NCBI GenBank assembly: GCA_036556905.1
Contig: DATBIM010000069.1
Span: 30,615 to 94,614, forward strand
Source: 40CM-4-69-5 sp036556905
GTDB taxonomy: Bacteria; Methylomirabilota; Methylomirabilia; Rokubacteriales; CSP1-6
DNA length: 64,000 nt
Direction of reading: 5' to 3'
Shown piece by piece: positions 24,178-32,061 of the stretch. The notes under the pieces were generated by a model. It was not told where the DNA came from. It saw nothing but the letters and a program-made list of their open reading frames with translations, and searched no databases. How positions within the stretch are numbered: position 1 is the stretch's first letter; each line of letters starts with the position of its first letter. The position numbers and the translations under genes are program-made.

Positions 24178-25410
24178 CTACTCGTAGCGGAGCGCTTCGA
24201 TCGGGTCGAGCCGCGCGGCCTTGCGGGCGGGATAGAAGCCGAAGAAGATGCCGATGGCGGCGGCGAAGCCGAAGGCCAGCCCGATGGACTCGGGGGCGAC
24301 CAGCGTCCGCCACTCCGCCAGGTAGCTGATGCCCTGGGAGCCGATGAGGCCCAGGGCAATGCCGATGGCCCCGCCGATGAGCGAGAGCGTGATGGCCTCC
24401 ACGAGGAACTGCAACAGGATGTCGCGCCCGCGGGCCCCCACCGCCATCCGGAGGCCGATCTCGCGCGTGCGCTCGGTGACCGACACCAGCATGATGTTCA
24501 TGATGCCGATGCCACCCACCAGCAGGGAGACGGAGGCGATCGCGGCCAGCAGATACGTCATCACCCGGGACGACTCCTCCTGGGTCTGAAGGATCTCCGA
24601 GAGATTCCGGATCCAGAAGTCGTCGTCCTGGAACGGCTGCAGCCGGTGGCGCTGGCGCAGCAGCGCCCGAATCTGCTCCTCGGCGTCGGCCATGTCCTGG
24701 TCGGGTCGGATCTTGATGGAGATGGCCCCGACCGCGCGAGGGCTGGCCTGGTTCACGCCGTGGATCTTCTTCTTGGCCGTCGACAGGGGAATCAGGATGA
24801 CGTCATCCTGGTCCTGCCCCCACGAGCTCTGTCCCTTGCGGTCGAGGACCCCCACGACCGTGAAGGGGACCTTCTTGATGCGGATGATCTGCTCGAGCGG
24901 ATCAGTCCCACCAAACAGGTTCTGCGCGGTGGTCTGGCCGAGGAGCGCGACCTTGGTGCTGCCTTCGACGTCCTCAGGACCGATGGGGCGGCCGGCAACG
25001 ACGAACCAGTCGCGGGCCTCGAAATAGTCCGCGGTGACGCCCTGGACCGCGGTGGACCAGTTCAGATTGCCGAAGACGACCTGGGCGCCGCCCCGCGTGG
25101 AAGGCGCCGCCACCTGGACGGCGGCGATTTCCCGCATGACGGCGCTGGCGTCGTCCTCGGTGATCCGAGGCTGGGTGCCGTAGCCGAGACGGAGGCCGCC
25201 GGCGCTGACGCTGCCCGGAAGCACGATGATCACGTTGGCCCCGAGGCTCTGGATCTGCTCGGCCACCCGGGCCTGAGCGCCGGCACCCACGCTCACCATG
25301 GCGATCACCGCAGCGACGCCGATGATGATCCCCAGCATCGTCAGGGCGCTGCGGAGCTTGTTGACCCGCAGCGCGCCGAGGGCGATCCGGGCGGACTGGA
25401 AAACGTTCAC
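24178..25410 (-). CDS. MacB-type ABC efflux permease (FtsX family)
   Basis: A 410-residue protein with an N-terminal membrane segment (about 22-43), a long periplasmic domain (about 44-285) and three C-terminal membrane segments after S-L-L-V-G-G-I-G-I-M-N. That layout is diagnostic of MacB/LolC-type mechanotransmission permeases. R-T-R-E-I-G-L-R-M-A-V-G-A lies between helices 2 and 3 as the ATPase-coupling loop. GTG 25410 overlaps the ATPase stop (GTGA). It works with the ATPase, the adaptor and the TolC-like channel to expel substrate from the periplasm. Confidence 0.9.
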   Translation of the reverse strand: MNVFQSARIALGALRVNKLRSALTMLGIIIGVAAVIAMVSVGAGAQARVAEQIQSLGANVIIVLPGSVSAGGLRLGYGTQPRITEDDASAVMREIAAVQVAAPSTRGGAQVVFGNLNWSTAVQGVTADYFEARDWFVVAGRPIGPEDVEGSTKVALLGQTTAQNLFGGTDPLEQIIRIKKVPFTVVGVLDRKGQSSWGQDQDDVILIPLSTAKKKIHGVNQASPRAVGAISIKIRPDQDMADAEEQIRALLRQRHRLQPFQDDDFWIRNLSEILQTQEESSRVMTYLLAAIASVSLLVGGIGIMNIMLVSVTERTREIGLRMAVGARGRDILLQFLVEAITLSLIGGAIGIALGLIGSQGISYLAEWRTLVAPESIGLAFGFAAAIGIFFGFYPARKAARLDPIEALRYE

Positions 25411-26144
25411 GCCAGCGCCTCCTCGGGATGCGCCGCCAGCGCCTCGACGGCGTCGCGGGTGACGGGCACCGGCTCGTCACGGAGCACGCGTCCGTCCCGA
25501 AAGGCCAGGACCCGGCGCGCGTAGGCCGCGATGTCGGGTTCGTGAGTGACGAGGACGATGGTGAGCCCGGCCCGGTTCAGACGCTGGAGCAACGCCATGA
25601 TCTCCACGCTGGTCCGCGAGTCGAGATTGCCGGTGGGCTCGTCGGCCAGGAGGACGGCGGGCTCGTTGACGAGCGCGCGGGCGATCGCCACCCGCTGTTG
25701 CTGACCGCCGGAGAGCTGGTTCGGGTGGTGGGCCGCGCGGTCGGCCAGGCCGACGGCCTCCAGACGCGCCCGGGCGCGCGCGTGCCGCTCTCGGGCCGAG
25801 AGGTCGGCGTAGAGCAACGGGAGCTCGACGTTCTCCAGAGCGCTGATGCGCGGCAACAGGTGGAACTGCTGAAAGACAAATCCGACCCGGCGATTTCGGA
25901 TGCGGGCCAGCTCATCTCGGGCCAGTCGCCCCACGTCGAGGCCATCCAGTCGGTACTGTCCCTGCGTCGGGGTATCGAGGCAGCCCAGGATGTTCATGAA
26001 GGTGGACTTGCCCGAGCCCGACGGGCCCATCACCGCGACGAACTCGCCCCGATCGATCCCGACGGTCACCCCGCGCAGGGCGTGGACGGTGTGCGGCCCC
26101 AGGCGGTAGTCCTTGGTGATCGCCTCCGTCTCGATTAACCCCAC
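25407..26144 (-). CDS. MacB-type efflux ATPase (LolD/MacB ATPase family)
   Basis: A 245-residue ATPase. Walker A is G-P-S-G-S-G-K-S-T at about 40-48, followed by the family-typical F-M-N-I-L-G-C-L-D. The signature is L-S-G-G-Q-Q-Q-R near 143, Walker B is V-L-L-A-D-E-P-T-G-N-L near 163, and the H-loop is V-T-H-E-P. In MacB itself this domain is fused to the permease; here it is a separate, coupled gene. It starts at GTG, 1 bp after the adaptor stop. Confidence 0.9.
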   Translation of the reverse strand: MGLIETEAITKDYRLGPHTVHALRGVTVGIDRGEFVAVMGPSGSGKSTFMNILGCLDTPTQGQYRLDGLDVGRLARDELARIRNRRVGFVFQQFHLLPRISALENVELPLLYADLSARERHARARARLEAVGLADRAAHHPNQLSGGQQQRVAIARALVNEPAVLLADEPTGNLDSRTSVEIMALLQRLNRAGLTIVLVTHEPDIAAYARRVLAFRDGRVLRDEPVPVTRDAVEALAAHPEEALA

Positions 26145-26145
26145 G

Positions 26146-27774
26146 TCACAGCCTCATTCGCGGCCCGCCGCCGGCGCCGCCCGGGCGAACCGGACCGCTG
26201 GCGCCGCTGGCCCCGACGATGACCTCCTGGCCTTCGGTGAGGTCGCCGCCGAGGACCTCGGTGGAGGTCCCATCCGTGATGCCCAGCCTCACGTTCACCG
26301 ACTTGGGCTTGCCATGAGCGCCGATGACGAACACACGCCCGCTCATCGTGCGCTCGCCACCGCGAAAGTCGTCAAAGCTCGCTTGCTGCTCCGGCGTGAG
26401 GATCTCGCGGATTCGCGCCCGAGTCGCTTCGCGAAGGCGCTGGGCGCGCGAGCGGTGCGCCCAGGGACTCAGGCCTTCCTTGCGGAGCTCGACCATCTGC
26501 TGACGACCCTGCTCGAGAATCGGATCCAGGCGCGTCTGCTGTTCGGGGGACAGCTTCAACCCCTTCACCAGACGCTCCCGGATCTCGGCCACCGACGGCT
26601 CGCCGCCCCCGGATCGGGCCGCGCCGCCGCCGTCGGTGTCGCCGCTGTCGGTGCCCGTGGGGCGGAAGCGCAGGGCGGCGTTGGGGACCCGGAGCACACT
26701 GGCCTTCTCGGCGACGACGAGCCTCACGTTCGCCGTCATGCCAGGGAGCAACCGGCCCCGGGGGTTGTCGACGGCGACGACCACCGTGTAGGTGACCACG
26801 TTCTGGACGACCTGAGGGGCCTTGCGGATCTGCGTCACGCGCCCCGCGAACGTCTGGCCAGGGAAGGCATCGACCGTAAAGCTCGCCGGGCCGTCGGGCT
26901 CGACACGACCGATATCGGCCTCATCGACGCTGGTGTCGACCTGCATCTTGGTCAGGTCCTGGGCGATGGTGAAGAGCACGGGCGCCTGCAGGCTGGCCGC
27001 CACGGTCTGGCCCACGTCCACCTGGCGGGAGACCACGACGCCGTCGACGGGGGCACGGATGATCGTGTGGGCGAGGTCGGCTTGCGCCTGCTGGAGTGCC
27101 GCCTGCTTCTGGCGGACCTGGGCCTGGGCCGTCTTGAGCTGCGCGTCGGCCACGCGCAGCTGGGCCTGGGCCGAGTTGATCGCCGCCAGCCCAGCCTGCT
27201 CCTTGGCCCGGGCCGCCTCCAGCGCGGCCTCCGCCGAGTCCGCGGTGGCCTGGGTGGTGTCGCGTTCGCTCCGGGCGATCAGCTCCCGCCGGAAGAGCTC
27301 GGTCTTGCGCTCGAGGTCGCGGCGGGCGTCGGCCAGGGCCACCTGGGCCCTCGCCGTCTGGGCCCGGGCTTCGGCGTGAGCGGCCCGGACGTTCTCGACC
27401 TCGGCGCGGGCGCGCTCGACCTGGGCCTGCTGGTTGAGCACCGAGGCGTTGGCACCCTCCAGCTCGGCGCGGGCCTGGTTCACTTTGGCTTCGAACGTCT
27501 CGGGATCGATCCGGGCGATGATCTCGCCCTTGCGGACGATGGAATTGAAATCGACCAGGAGCTGCTTGATCTGACCGGATACCTGACTGCCGACCTGGAC
27601 CGTCGTGACCGCGTTGAGGGTGCCGGTGGACGACACGGCCGCAGTGAGGGGGCCGCGCTCCACGCGGCTGAGCCGGAACTGCGGGGCGCTGCCCCTGCTC
27701 TGGACATAAAAATAGCCCCAGACGCCGGCCGCCACCGCCAGCATGACGAGGGCTAGAAAGAAGTAACGCTTCAT
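26146..27774 (-). CDS. MacA-like periplasmic adaptor with a Spy/CpxP-like insertion
   Basis: A 542-residue adaptor, about 150 residues longer than MacA. It has an N-terminal membrane anchor (about 5-22), a lipoyl half near 60-80, a very long Ala/Gln/Glu-rich coiled-coil hairpin (about 85-250), the second lipoyl half and a beta-barrel. The membrane-proximal part is interrupted at about 390-480 by a charged helical segment with L-S-P-E-Q-Q-T-R-L and I-L-T-P-E-Q-Q-A-S-F, the LTxxQ-type signature of Spy/CpxP periplasmic chaperones. It lies between the TolC-like channel and the ATPase genes. The insertion might sense misfolded protein or metal, which is speculative. Confidence 0.85.
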   Translation of the reverse strand: MKRYFFLALVMLAVAAGVWGYFYVQSRGSAPQFRLSRVERGPLTAAVSSTGTLNAVTTVQVGSQVSGQIKQLLVDFNSIVRKGEIIARIDPETFEAKVNQARAELEGANASVLNQQAQVERARAEVENVRAAHAEARAQTARAQVALADARRDLERKTELFRRELIARSERDTTQATADSAEAALEAARAKEQAGLAAINSAQAQLRVADAQLKTAQAQVRQKQAALQQAQADLAHTIIRAPVDGVVVSRQVDVGQTVAASLQAPVLFTIAQDLTKMQVDTSVDEADIGRVEPDGPASFTVDAFPGQTFAGRVTQIRKAPQVVQNVVTYTVVVAVDNPRGRLLPGMTANVRLVVAEKASVLRVPNAALRFRPTGTDSGDTDGGGAARSGGGEPSVAEIRERLVKGLKLSPEQQTRLDPILEQGRQQMVELRKEGLSPWAHRSRAQRLREATRARIREILTPEQQASFDDFRGGERTMSGRVFVIGAHGKPKSVNVRLGITDGTSTEVLGGDLTEGQEVIVGASGASGPVRPGGAGGGPRMRL

Positions 27775-27838
27775 GCGTATTTAGACGTCCCTCCCGGGTC
27801 CGGTCGTTTACCTCCCTCCAGCTTACCGCCTGCCGTCG

Positions 27839-29170
27839 TTATCGCCTACCGCGTGCCCGGTCGAGCCGGTAGAGCGCGATCCGGTAGTCGGCCAGCGCCT
27901 GGGCCTCGACGTTCTGGGCCTGGGTGAGGGCCAGCTGGGCGTCGGTGAGCTCGAGGATCGTGCCGACGCCGGCGTCGAAACGGCCCTGGGCCAGGCGAAA
28001 GTTCTCCTGCGCGGACACGACCGCCGTCTGGGCGGCCTGCAGGCGCTCCTGGGCCTCCTCGATAGTGATCTGGGACTGCTCGACCTCCCGGAGCAGGTCC
28101 AGCTCGAGTGCGCGCACACGAGAGCGCGCCCCGTCGACGTTGGCCTGGGCTTCGCGGTAACGGGCCACGCGACCGCCACCGTCGTACATGGTCCAGGTCA
28201 GTGACAGGGTGAGGCTCCACACCTCCGCCAGCTCCTCCCGGACTCCGCCATAGGTACCGCTGCCGGTAACGTCGGGGAAGAAGTTGCGGAACGCCTGGCG
28301 CTCCACAGCCTCGGCCGCCTCCACCTGCAGCTTGACCTGCCGGTACTCGGGCCGTTGTCGCAGCGCCTCGGCGCGGATCTCGGCCCGGTCCAGGGAGACG
28401 GGCTCGTAGACGAGGTTGTCCTGCACCTGCGTCGGCGTGTCGATCTCGATGCCCATGGCGGTGTTGAGGGCCACGCGGGCCACGCGCTCGGCATTGCGGG
28501 CGCGGATGAGATCGACGCGCGCGTTGGCCACGTCCACTTCGGCCCGAGCCACGTCCGATCGCGGCCGGGTGCCGACGTCGAAGAACCCCCGGGCCGACTT
28601 CAAGTTCAGCTCGGCGCGCTCCACCGCCTGCTGTTGCACGCGGATCAGGCGCTGGGCGAACAGCGTGTTCGTGAAGGCTTCCTTGACGGCCAGCGCGATG
28701 AGCTGCCGCTGCAGCTCGACGTCCTCCAGGGCCACTGCGCTCAGCTTCTTGGCGGCCTCGGTCGCCGCCAGGTTCTTGCCGAAGTCGAACAGGAGCTGGG
28801 AGAGGGCGACCTGGGCCACGAGCGTCTCGTCGGGATAACGGTTGATCGTGGTGGCGGTGAGGCCGGTTCCGGTGGGGAGCACGGAGCTCTTGCTGCGGCT
28901 GGTGCTCACCGAGCTGCTGAATTGGGGCAGCAGGGGCGACATGGCCTGATCCACGCGGAAGCGCGCCGCCGCGTAGTCGAAGAGGCGGGCCTGGATCTGC
29001 GGCTGCGTCTCCAGCCCGATGGCCACGGCCTCGTCCATCGAGAGCAGCCGCCCCACGATCTGTCGCGCCGGCGCTTCGGCCGGCCTCTGGGCCGCTGCGG
29101 GCGAGATCGCCAGGCCGAGCGTCAGGCAGGCGCTCATCAGCAGTGCGACTTCGGTTCGTGCGACCGCCAT
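27839..29170 (-). CDS. TolC-family outer-membrane efflux channel
   Basis: A 443-residue exported protein with a signal peptide at about 1-27, followed by two homologous halves rich in heptad Ala/Leu/Gln helices, as in TolC. R-V-D-Q-A-M-S-P-L-L-P-Q-F-S near 70 and T-R-P-R-S-D-V-A-R-A-E-V near 205 are family-typical. An AGGAG site lies about 9 bp before ATG 29170. It is the first gene of the TolC-MacA-MacB efflux operon, which spans both membranes. Drugs, peptides or lipids are possible cargo. Confidence 0.9.
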   Translation of the reverse strand: MAVARTEVALLMSACLTLGLAISPAAAQRPAEAPARQIVGRLLSMDEAVAIGLETQPQIQARLFDYAAARFRVDQAMSPLLPQFSSSVSTSRSKSSVLPTGTGLTATTINRYPDETLVAQVALSQLLFDFGKNLAATEAAKKLSAVALEDVELQRQLIALAVKEAFTNTLFAQRLIRVQQQAVERAELNLKSARGFFDVGTRPRSDVARAEVDVANARVDLIRARNAERVARVALNTAMGIEIDTPTQVQDNLVYEPVSLDRAEIRAEALRQRPEYRQVKLQVEAAEAVERQAFRNFFPDVTGSGTYGGVREELAEVWSLTLSLTWTMYDGGGRVARYREAQANVDGARSRVRALELDLLREVEQSQITIEEAQERLQAAQTAVVSAQENFRLAQGRFDAGVGTILELTDAQLALTQAQNVEAQALADYRIALYRLDRARGRR

Positions 29171-29292
29171 GCGCGAACTCCTGGGCTCGAATTGAGCGCC
29201 GTGAGGATACCACGATGCTCAGCGATGCTTCGGGGGCTTGGCTGGGGACTCATGGTGGACAAATAGTGGATGATCGGTGGATAGGTTTTTTC

Positions 29293-29323
29293 TTGACGAC
29301 CGCGATATTCTGCGTGCTACAGT
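29293..29323 (+). promoter_or_regulatory. Candidate promoter of nrdJ
   Basis: TTGACG (29293-29298), a 19-bp spacer and TACAGT (29318-29323). Transcription would start near 29330, leaving a structured leader of about 110 nt before nrdJ. Confidence 0.5.
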
Positions 29324-29350
29324 CCCGCAGCCACAAGATATAGTGATTCA

Positions 29351-29404
29351 AGGGGGGGGCCCTCGGTAGCACACCCCCCCGGGGCGGTGACCTGGTCGCC
29401 CCGG
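29351..29404 (+). promoter_or_regulatory. Structured nrdJ leader with two overlapping hairpins
   Basis: A run of eight G's (29352-29359) can pair with seven C's (29374-29380). A second, perfect 8-bp hairpin uses C-C-G-G-G-G-C-G (29379-29386) and its complement (29397-29404) around a 10-nt loop. The two share bases 29379-29380, so they compete. I did not find the conserved B12-box or core of a cobalamin riboswitch, although the downstream enzyme uses B12. Confidence 0.45.
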
Positions 29405-29441
29405 AGGCAGGCCTGCAAGAGACCCCAAAGGAGGCAGAAGC

Positions 29442-31739
29442 ATGTTGTCGGAGAGCCGCCCGGCCAGAGTCGGCAAGTGGACCGAACCAGCCCTCCGCGT
29501 CCTCCGGGAGCGATACCTCACCCGGCAGGACGGCAAGGTGGTGGAAACACCAGAGGAGATGTGCTGGCGGGTGGCGCAGTCCATCGCGGCCGGGGAGGCG
29601 CGTTACGGGCGGAGCGCCGCCGCGGTTCGAGAGGTGGCCGAAGCCTTTTACGACATGATGGTGGATAGCTACTTCCTCCCCAACTCCCCCACGCTGATGA
29701 ATGCCGGCAAGGGGAACGGGCTGCAGTACTCGGCCTGTTACGTCCTGCCCGTGGGCGACTCCATGGAGGAGATCTTCGACTCGGTGAAGGCTGCGGCGAT
29801 CATCCACAAGAGCGGCGGGGGCACAGGGTTCGCCTTCTCGCGCCTGCGTCCCAAGGACGATCTCGTCGCCTCCACGGGCGGCCGCGCGTCGGGGCCCGTT
29901 TCCTTCCTCCGCGTCTTCAACAGCGCGACGGAGGCGGTGAAACAGGGCGGTACCCGACGGGGCGCCAACATGGGGATCCTCAGGGTCGATCACCCCGACG
30001 TCCTGGAATTCATCGAGTGCAAGCTCGACGGCGGGATCACCAACTTCAACATCTCCGTGGCGGCCACCAACGTCTTCATGGAGGCGCTGGAGAAGGGCGA
30101 GGACTACGATCTCATCAATCCGCACACCGGCCGGGTGGCCGGTCGGTTGTCGCCCCAGGAGGTGTTCAGCCGCATCGTGCGAGCGGCGTGGCGCACCGGC
30201 GATCCGGGAATGGTGTTCATCGATCGCATCAACGCCAGTCCGGCGAACCCCACGCCCGAGCTGGGGCAGATCGAGGCCACCAACCCCTGCGGCGAGCAGC
30301 CGCTGCTGCCCAACGAGGCGTGCAACCTGGGGTCGCTGAACGTCTCCAAGTTCGCTCGACGGAGCCCGGGCGGCGACGTCACGATCGACTGGGAGGAGAT
30401 GGAGCGGGTGGTCCGTCTGGCCGTGCGTTTCCTCGACGACGTCATCGAGATGAACCCGTACCCGCTGCCCGAGATCGACGCCACCGTGAAGTCCAATCGG
30501 CGGATCGGCCTGGGCATCATGGGGTGGGCCGACCTCCTGTTCCTCCTGGGCATTCCGTACGACAGCGAAGAGGCCATCGCGCTGGCCGAGCGGCTCATGG
30601 CCTTCGTCAGGGACACGGCGCACGACCAGTCCGCCAGGCTCGCCGAGGAACGGGGGCCCTTCCCGAACTGGAGCCGCTCCATCTATCAGCACGGTCGGCC
30701 CATGCGCAATTCCACGGTGACGACAATCGCGCCCACCGGCACCATCTCCATGATCGCGGGCTGCTCGTCCGGCGTCGAGCCCATCTTCGCGCTGGCCTTC
30801 GAGCATCGGGTCAAGCAACCGGACGGCGAGCGCGTGCTCACCTTCGTGAACGAGACCTTCGAGGCCATCGCCCGCGCGCAGGGCCTGTTCTCGGACGCGC
30901 TCATGCAGGAGATCGCCCGCCGCGGCACGCTGCACGGTATCCCCGGCATGCCGGAGTCGGCGCAGCGGGTGTTCAAGACCTCGCACGAGATCGGCTACGA
31001 ATGGCACGTGCGGCACCAGGCCGCCTTCCAGCGCTTCACGGACAACGGCGTCTCCAAGACGATCAACCTGCCCAACGCGGCCGGCGAGGATGACGTGGCC
31101 AACGCCTATCGGCTGGCCTGGGAGTTGGGCTGCCTGGGGATCACGGTGTTCCGTGATGGCTGCAAGGGCGAGCAGGTGCTCAACGTCGGCATCGGCGCGG
31201 TCCGGAAGGACAAGGTCGAGGCCCCGGCGCCGGCCGTGGGGCCAGCCATCATCAAGCCGCGCCCCCACAGCCTCACCGGCACCACCTATCGCACCGAGAC
31301 GCCAATCGGGACGGCGTTCATCACCGTCAATGAGACTCCGGAGCGCGATCCCTTCGAGGTCTTCGTGCAGGTCGGCAAGGGCGGCTCCGACACCATGGCC
31401 GTGGCCGAGGCGCTGGGGCGTCTCATTTCCCTCGTCCTGAGGCTTCCTTCGCCCTTCTCGGCTCAGCGACGACTCGAAGAAATCATCAGCCAGCTGAACC
31501 GCATCGGGGGAGGCCAGCCCACGGGGTTCGGAACGGCGAAGATCCTCTCGCTCCCCGACGCCATCGCCCGGACTCTGGCCGAGCACATCGGGGAGCTGAA
31601 GCCGGCGCCGCTGTCGACGTCGTTCCTCGCCATCGGCAAGAAGAACGTCGGCGACCTCTGCAAGGAGTGCGGACAGGCGACCTTCATCTACGAGGAAGGC
31701 TGCAAGAAGTGTCTGAGCTGCGGCTACAACGAGTGCTGA
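29442..31739 (+). CDS. nrdJ: Adenosylcobalamin-dependent (class II) ribonucleotide reductase
   Basis: A 765-residue single-chain reductase that makes deoxyribonucleotides with a B12-derived radical, needing neither oxygen nor a small subunit. N-S-P-T-L-M-N-A-G is near 80. The first redox Cys is in Q-Y-S-A-C-Y-V near 93. The thiyl-radical Cys is in N-P-C-G-E near 281, and A-P-T-G-T-I-S-M-I is near 430. A C-terminal C-x2-C...C-x2-C-x2-C-x4-C tail ends at the last residue and probably recycles the active-site disulfide. AGGAGG lies 8-9 bp before ATG 29442. No class I reductase is in the window. Confidence 0.95.
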   Translation: MLSESRPARVGKWTEPALRVLRERYLTRQDGKVVETPEEMCWRVAQSIAAGEARYGRSAAAVREVAEAFYDMMVDSYFLPNSPTLMNAGKGNGLQYSACYVLPVGDSMEEIFDSVKAAAIIHKSGGGTGFAFSRLRPKDDLVASTGGRASGPVSFLRVFNSATEAVKQGGTRRGANMGILRVDHPDVLEFIECKLDGGITNFNISVAATNVFMEALEKGEDYDLINPHTGRVAGRLSPQEVFSRIVRAAWRTGDPGMVFIDRINASPANPTPELGQIEATNPCGEQPLLPNEACNLGSLNVSKFARRSPGGDVTIDWEEMERVVRLAVRFLDDVIEMNPYPLPEIDATVKSNRRIGLGIMGWADLLFLLGIPYDSEEAIALAERLMAFVRDTAHDQSARLAEERGPFPNWSRSIYQHGRPMRNSTVTTIAPTGTISMIAGCSSGVEPIFALAFEHRVKQPDGERVLTFVNETFEAIARAQGLFSDALMQEIARRGTLHGIPGMPESAQRVFKTSHEIGYEWHVRHQAAFQRFTDNGVSKTINLPNAAGEDDVANAYRLAWELGCLGITVFRDGCKGEQVLNVGIGAVRKDKVEAPAPAVGPAIIKPRPHSLTGTTYRTETPIGTAFITVNETPERDPFEVFVQVGKGGSDTMAVAEALGRLISLVLRLPSPFSAQRRLEEIISQLNRIGGGQPTGFGTAKILSLPDAIARTLAEHIGELKPAPLSTSFLAIGKKNVGDLCKECGQATFIYEEGCKKCLSCGYNEC

Positions 31740-31761
31740 GGGAGCGGAGAATCCGGCCGTC

Positions 31762-32061
31762 ATGTCGTTCTCCGGTGGCTCGTACGGGGAGGTGGCCCGC
31801 TGGCTCGAGAACTTCCTCAGGTCGCACGCCAAACGCGAGGATCCTCGTGTGGAAGTCGCCTTCGATGCCGGTGACGAGCGGCAGGGACGAGCGTACGCCA
31901 CTCGCGTGCGCCTGGGTGACCGGCTCTCACCGGTGTGGGAGCTGGACTACAAGGAAGTGGCCGACAACCGGGGGAGCCTGGCCTGGTGCCGCGGCATGGC
32001 CGAGCGGGTCCGCGCTCAGGCCCGCGAGCTGCTGCGGGCCGGGGCTGCCGGAGCGCGATAG
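31762..32061 (+). CDS. Conserved-looking small protein of unknown function
   Basis: A 99-residue soluble protein with an amphipathic N-terminal helix (Y-G-E-V-A-R-W-L-E-N-F-L), a central strand pair around R-V-E-V-A-F-D-A-G and a C-terminal Arg/Ala-rich helix. No signal peptide, membrane segment or metal motif is present, and I do not recognise the family. It lies 22 bp after nrdJ. Its TAG stop overlaps the apparent first codon of the permease gene (ATAG), so it is coupled to transport rather than obviously to the reductase. Confidence 0.55.
   Translation: MSFSGGSYGEVARWLENFLRSHAKREDPRVEVAFDAGDERQGRAYATRVRLGDRLSPVWELDYKEVADNRGSLAWCRGMAERVRAQARELLRAGAAGAR

Noticed and set aside
29330..29441. 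Cobalamin riboswitch upstream of nrdJ
   Set aside because: Neither the B12-box nor the conserved core elements I know are present; only generic hairpins are seen.
29250..31901. 883-codon open frame on the minus strand
   Set aside because: It lies antisense to nrdJ, whose product is fully recognisable; its translation is His/Arg/Gly-rich and matches nothing. GC-rich codon bias keeps antisense frames open.
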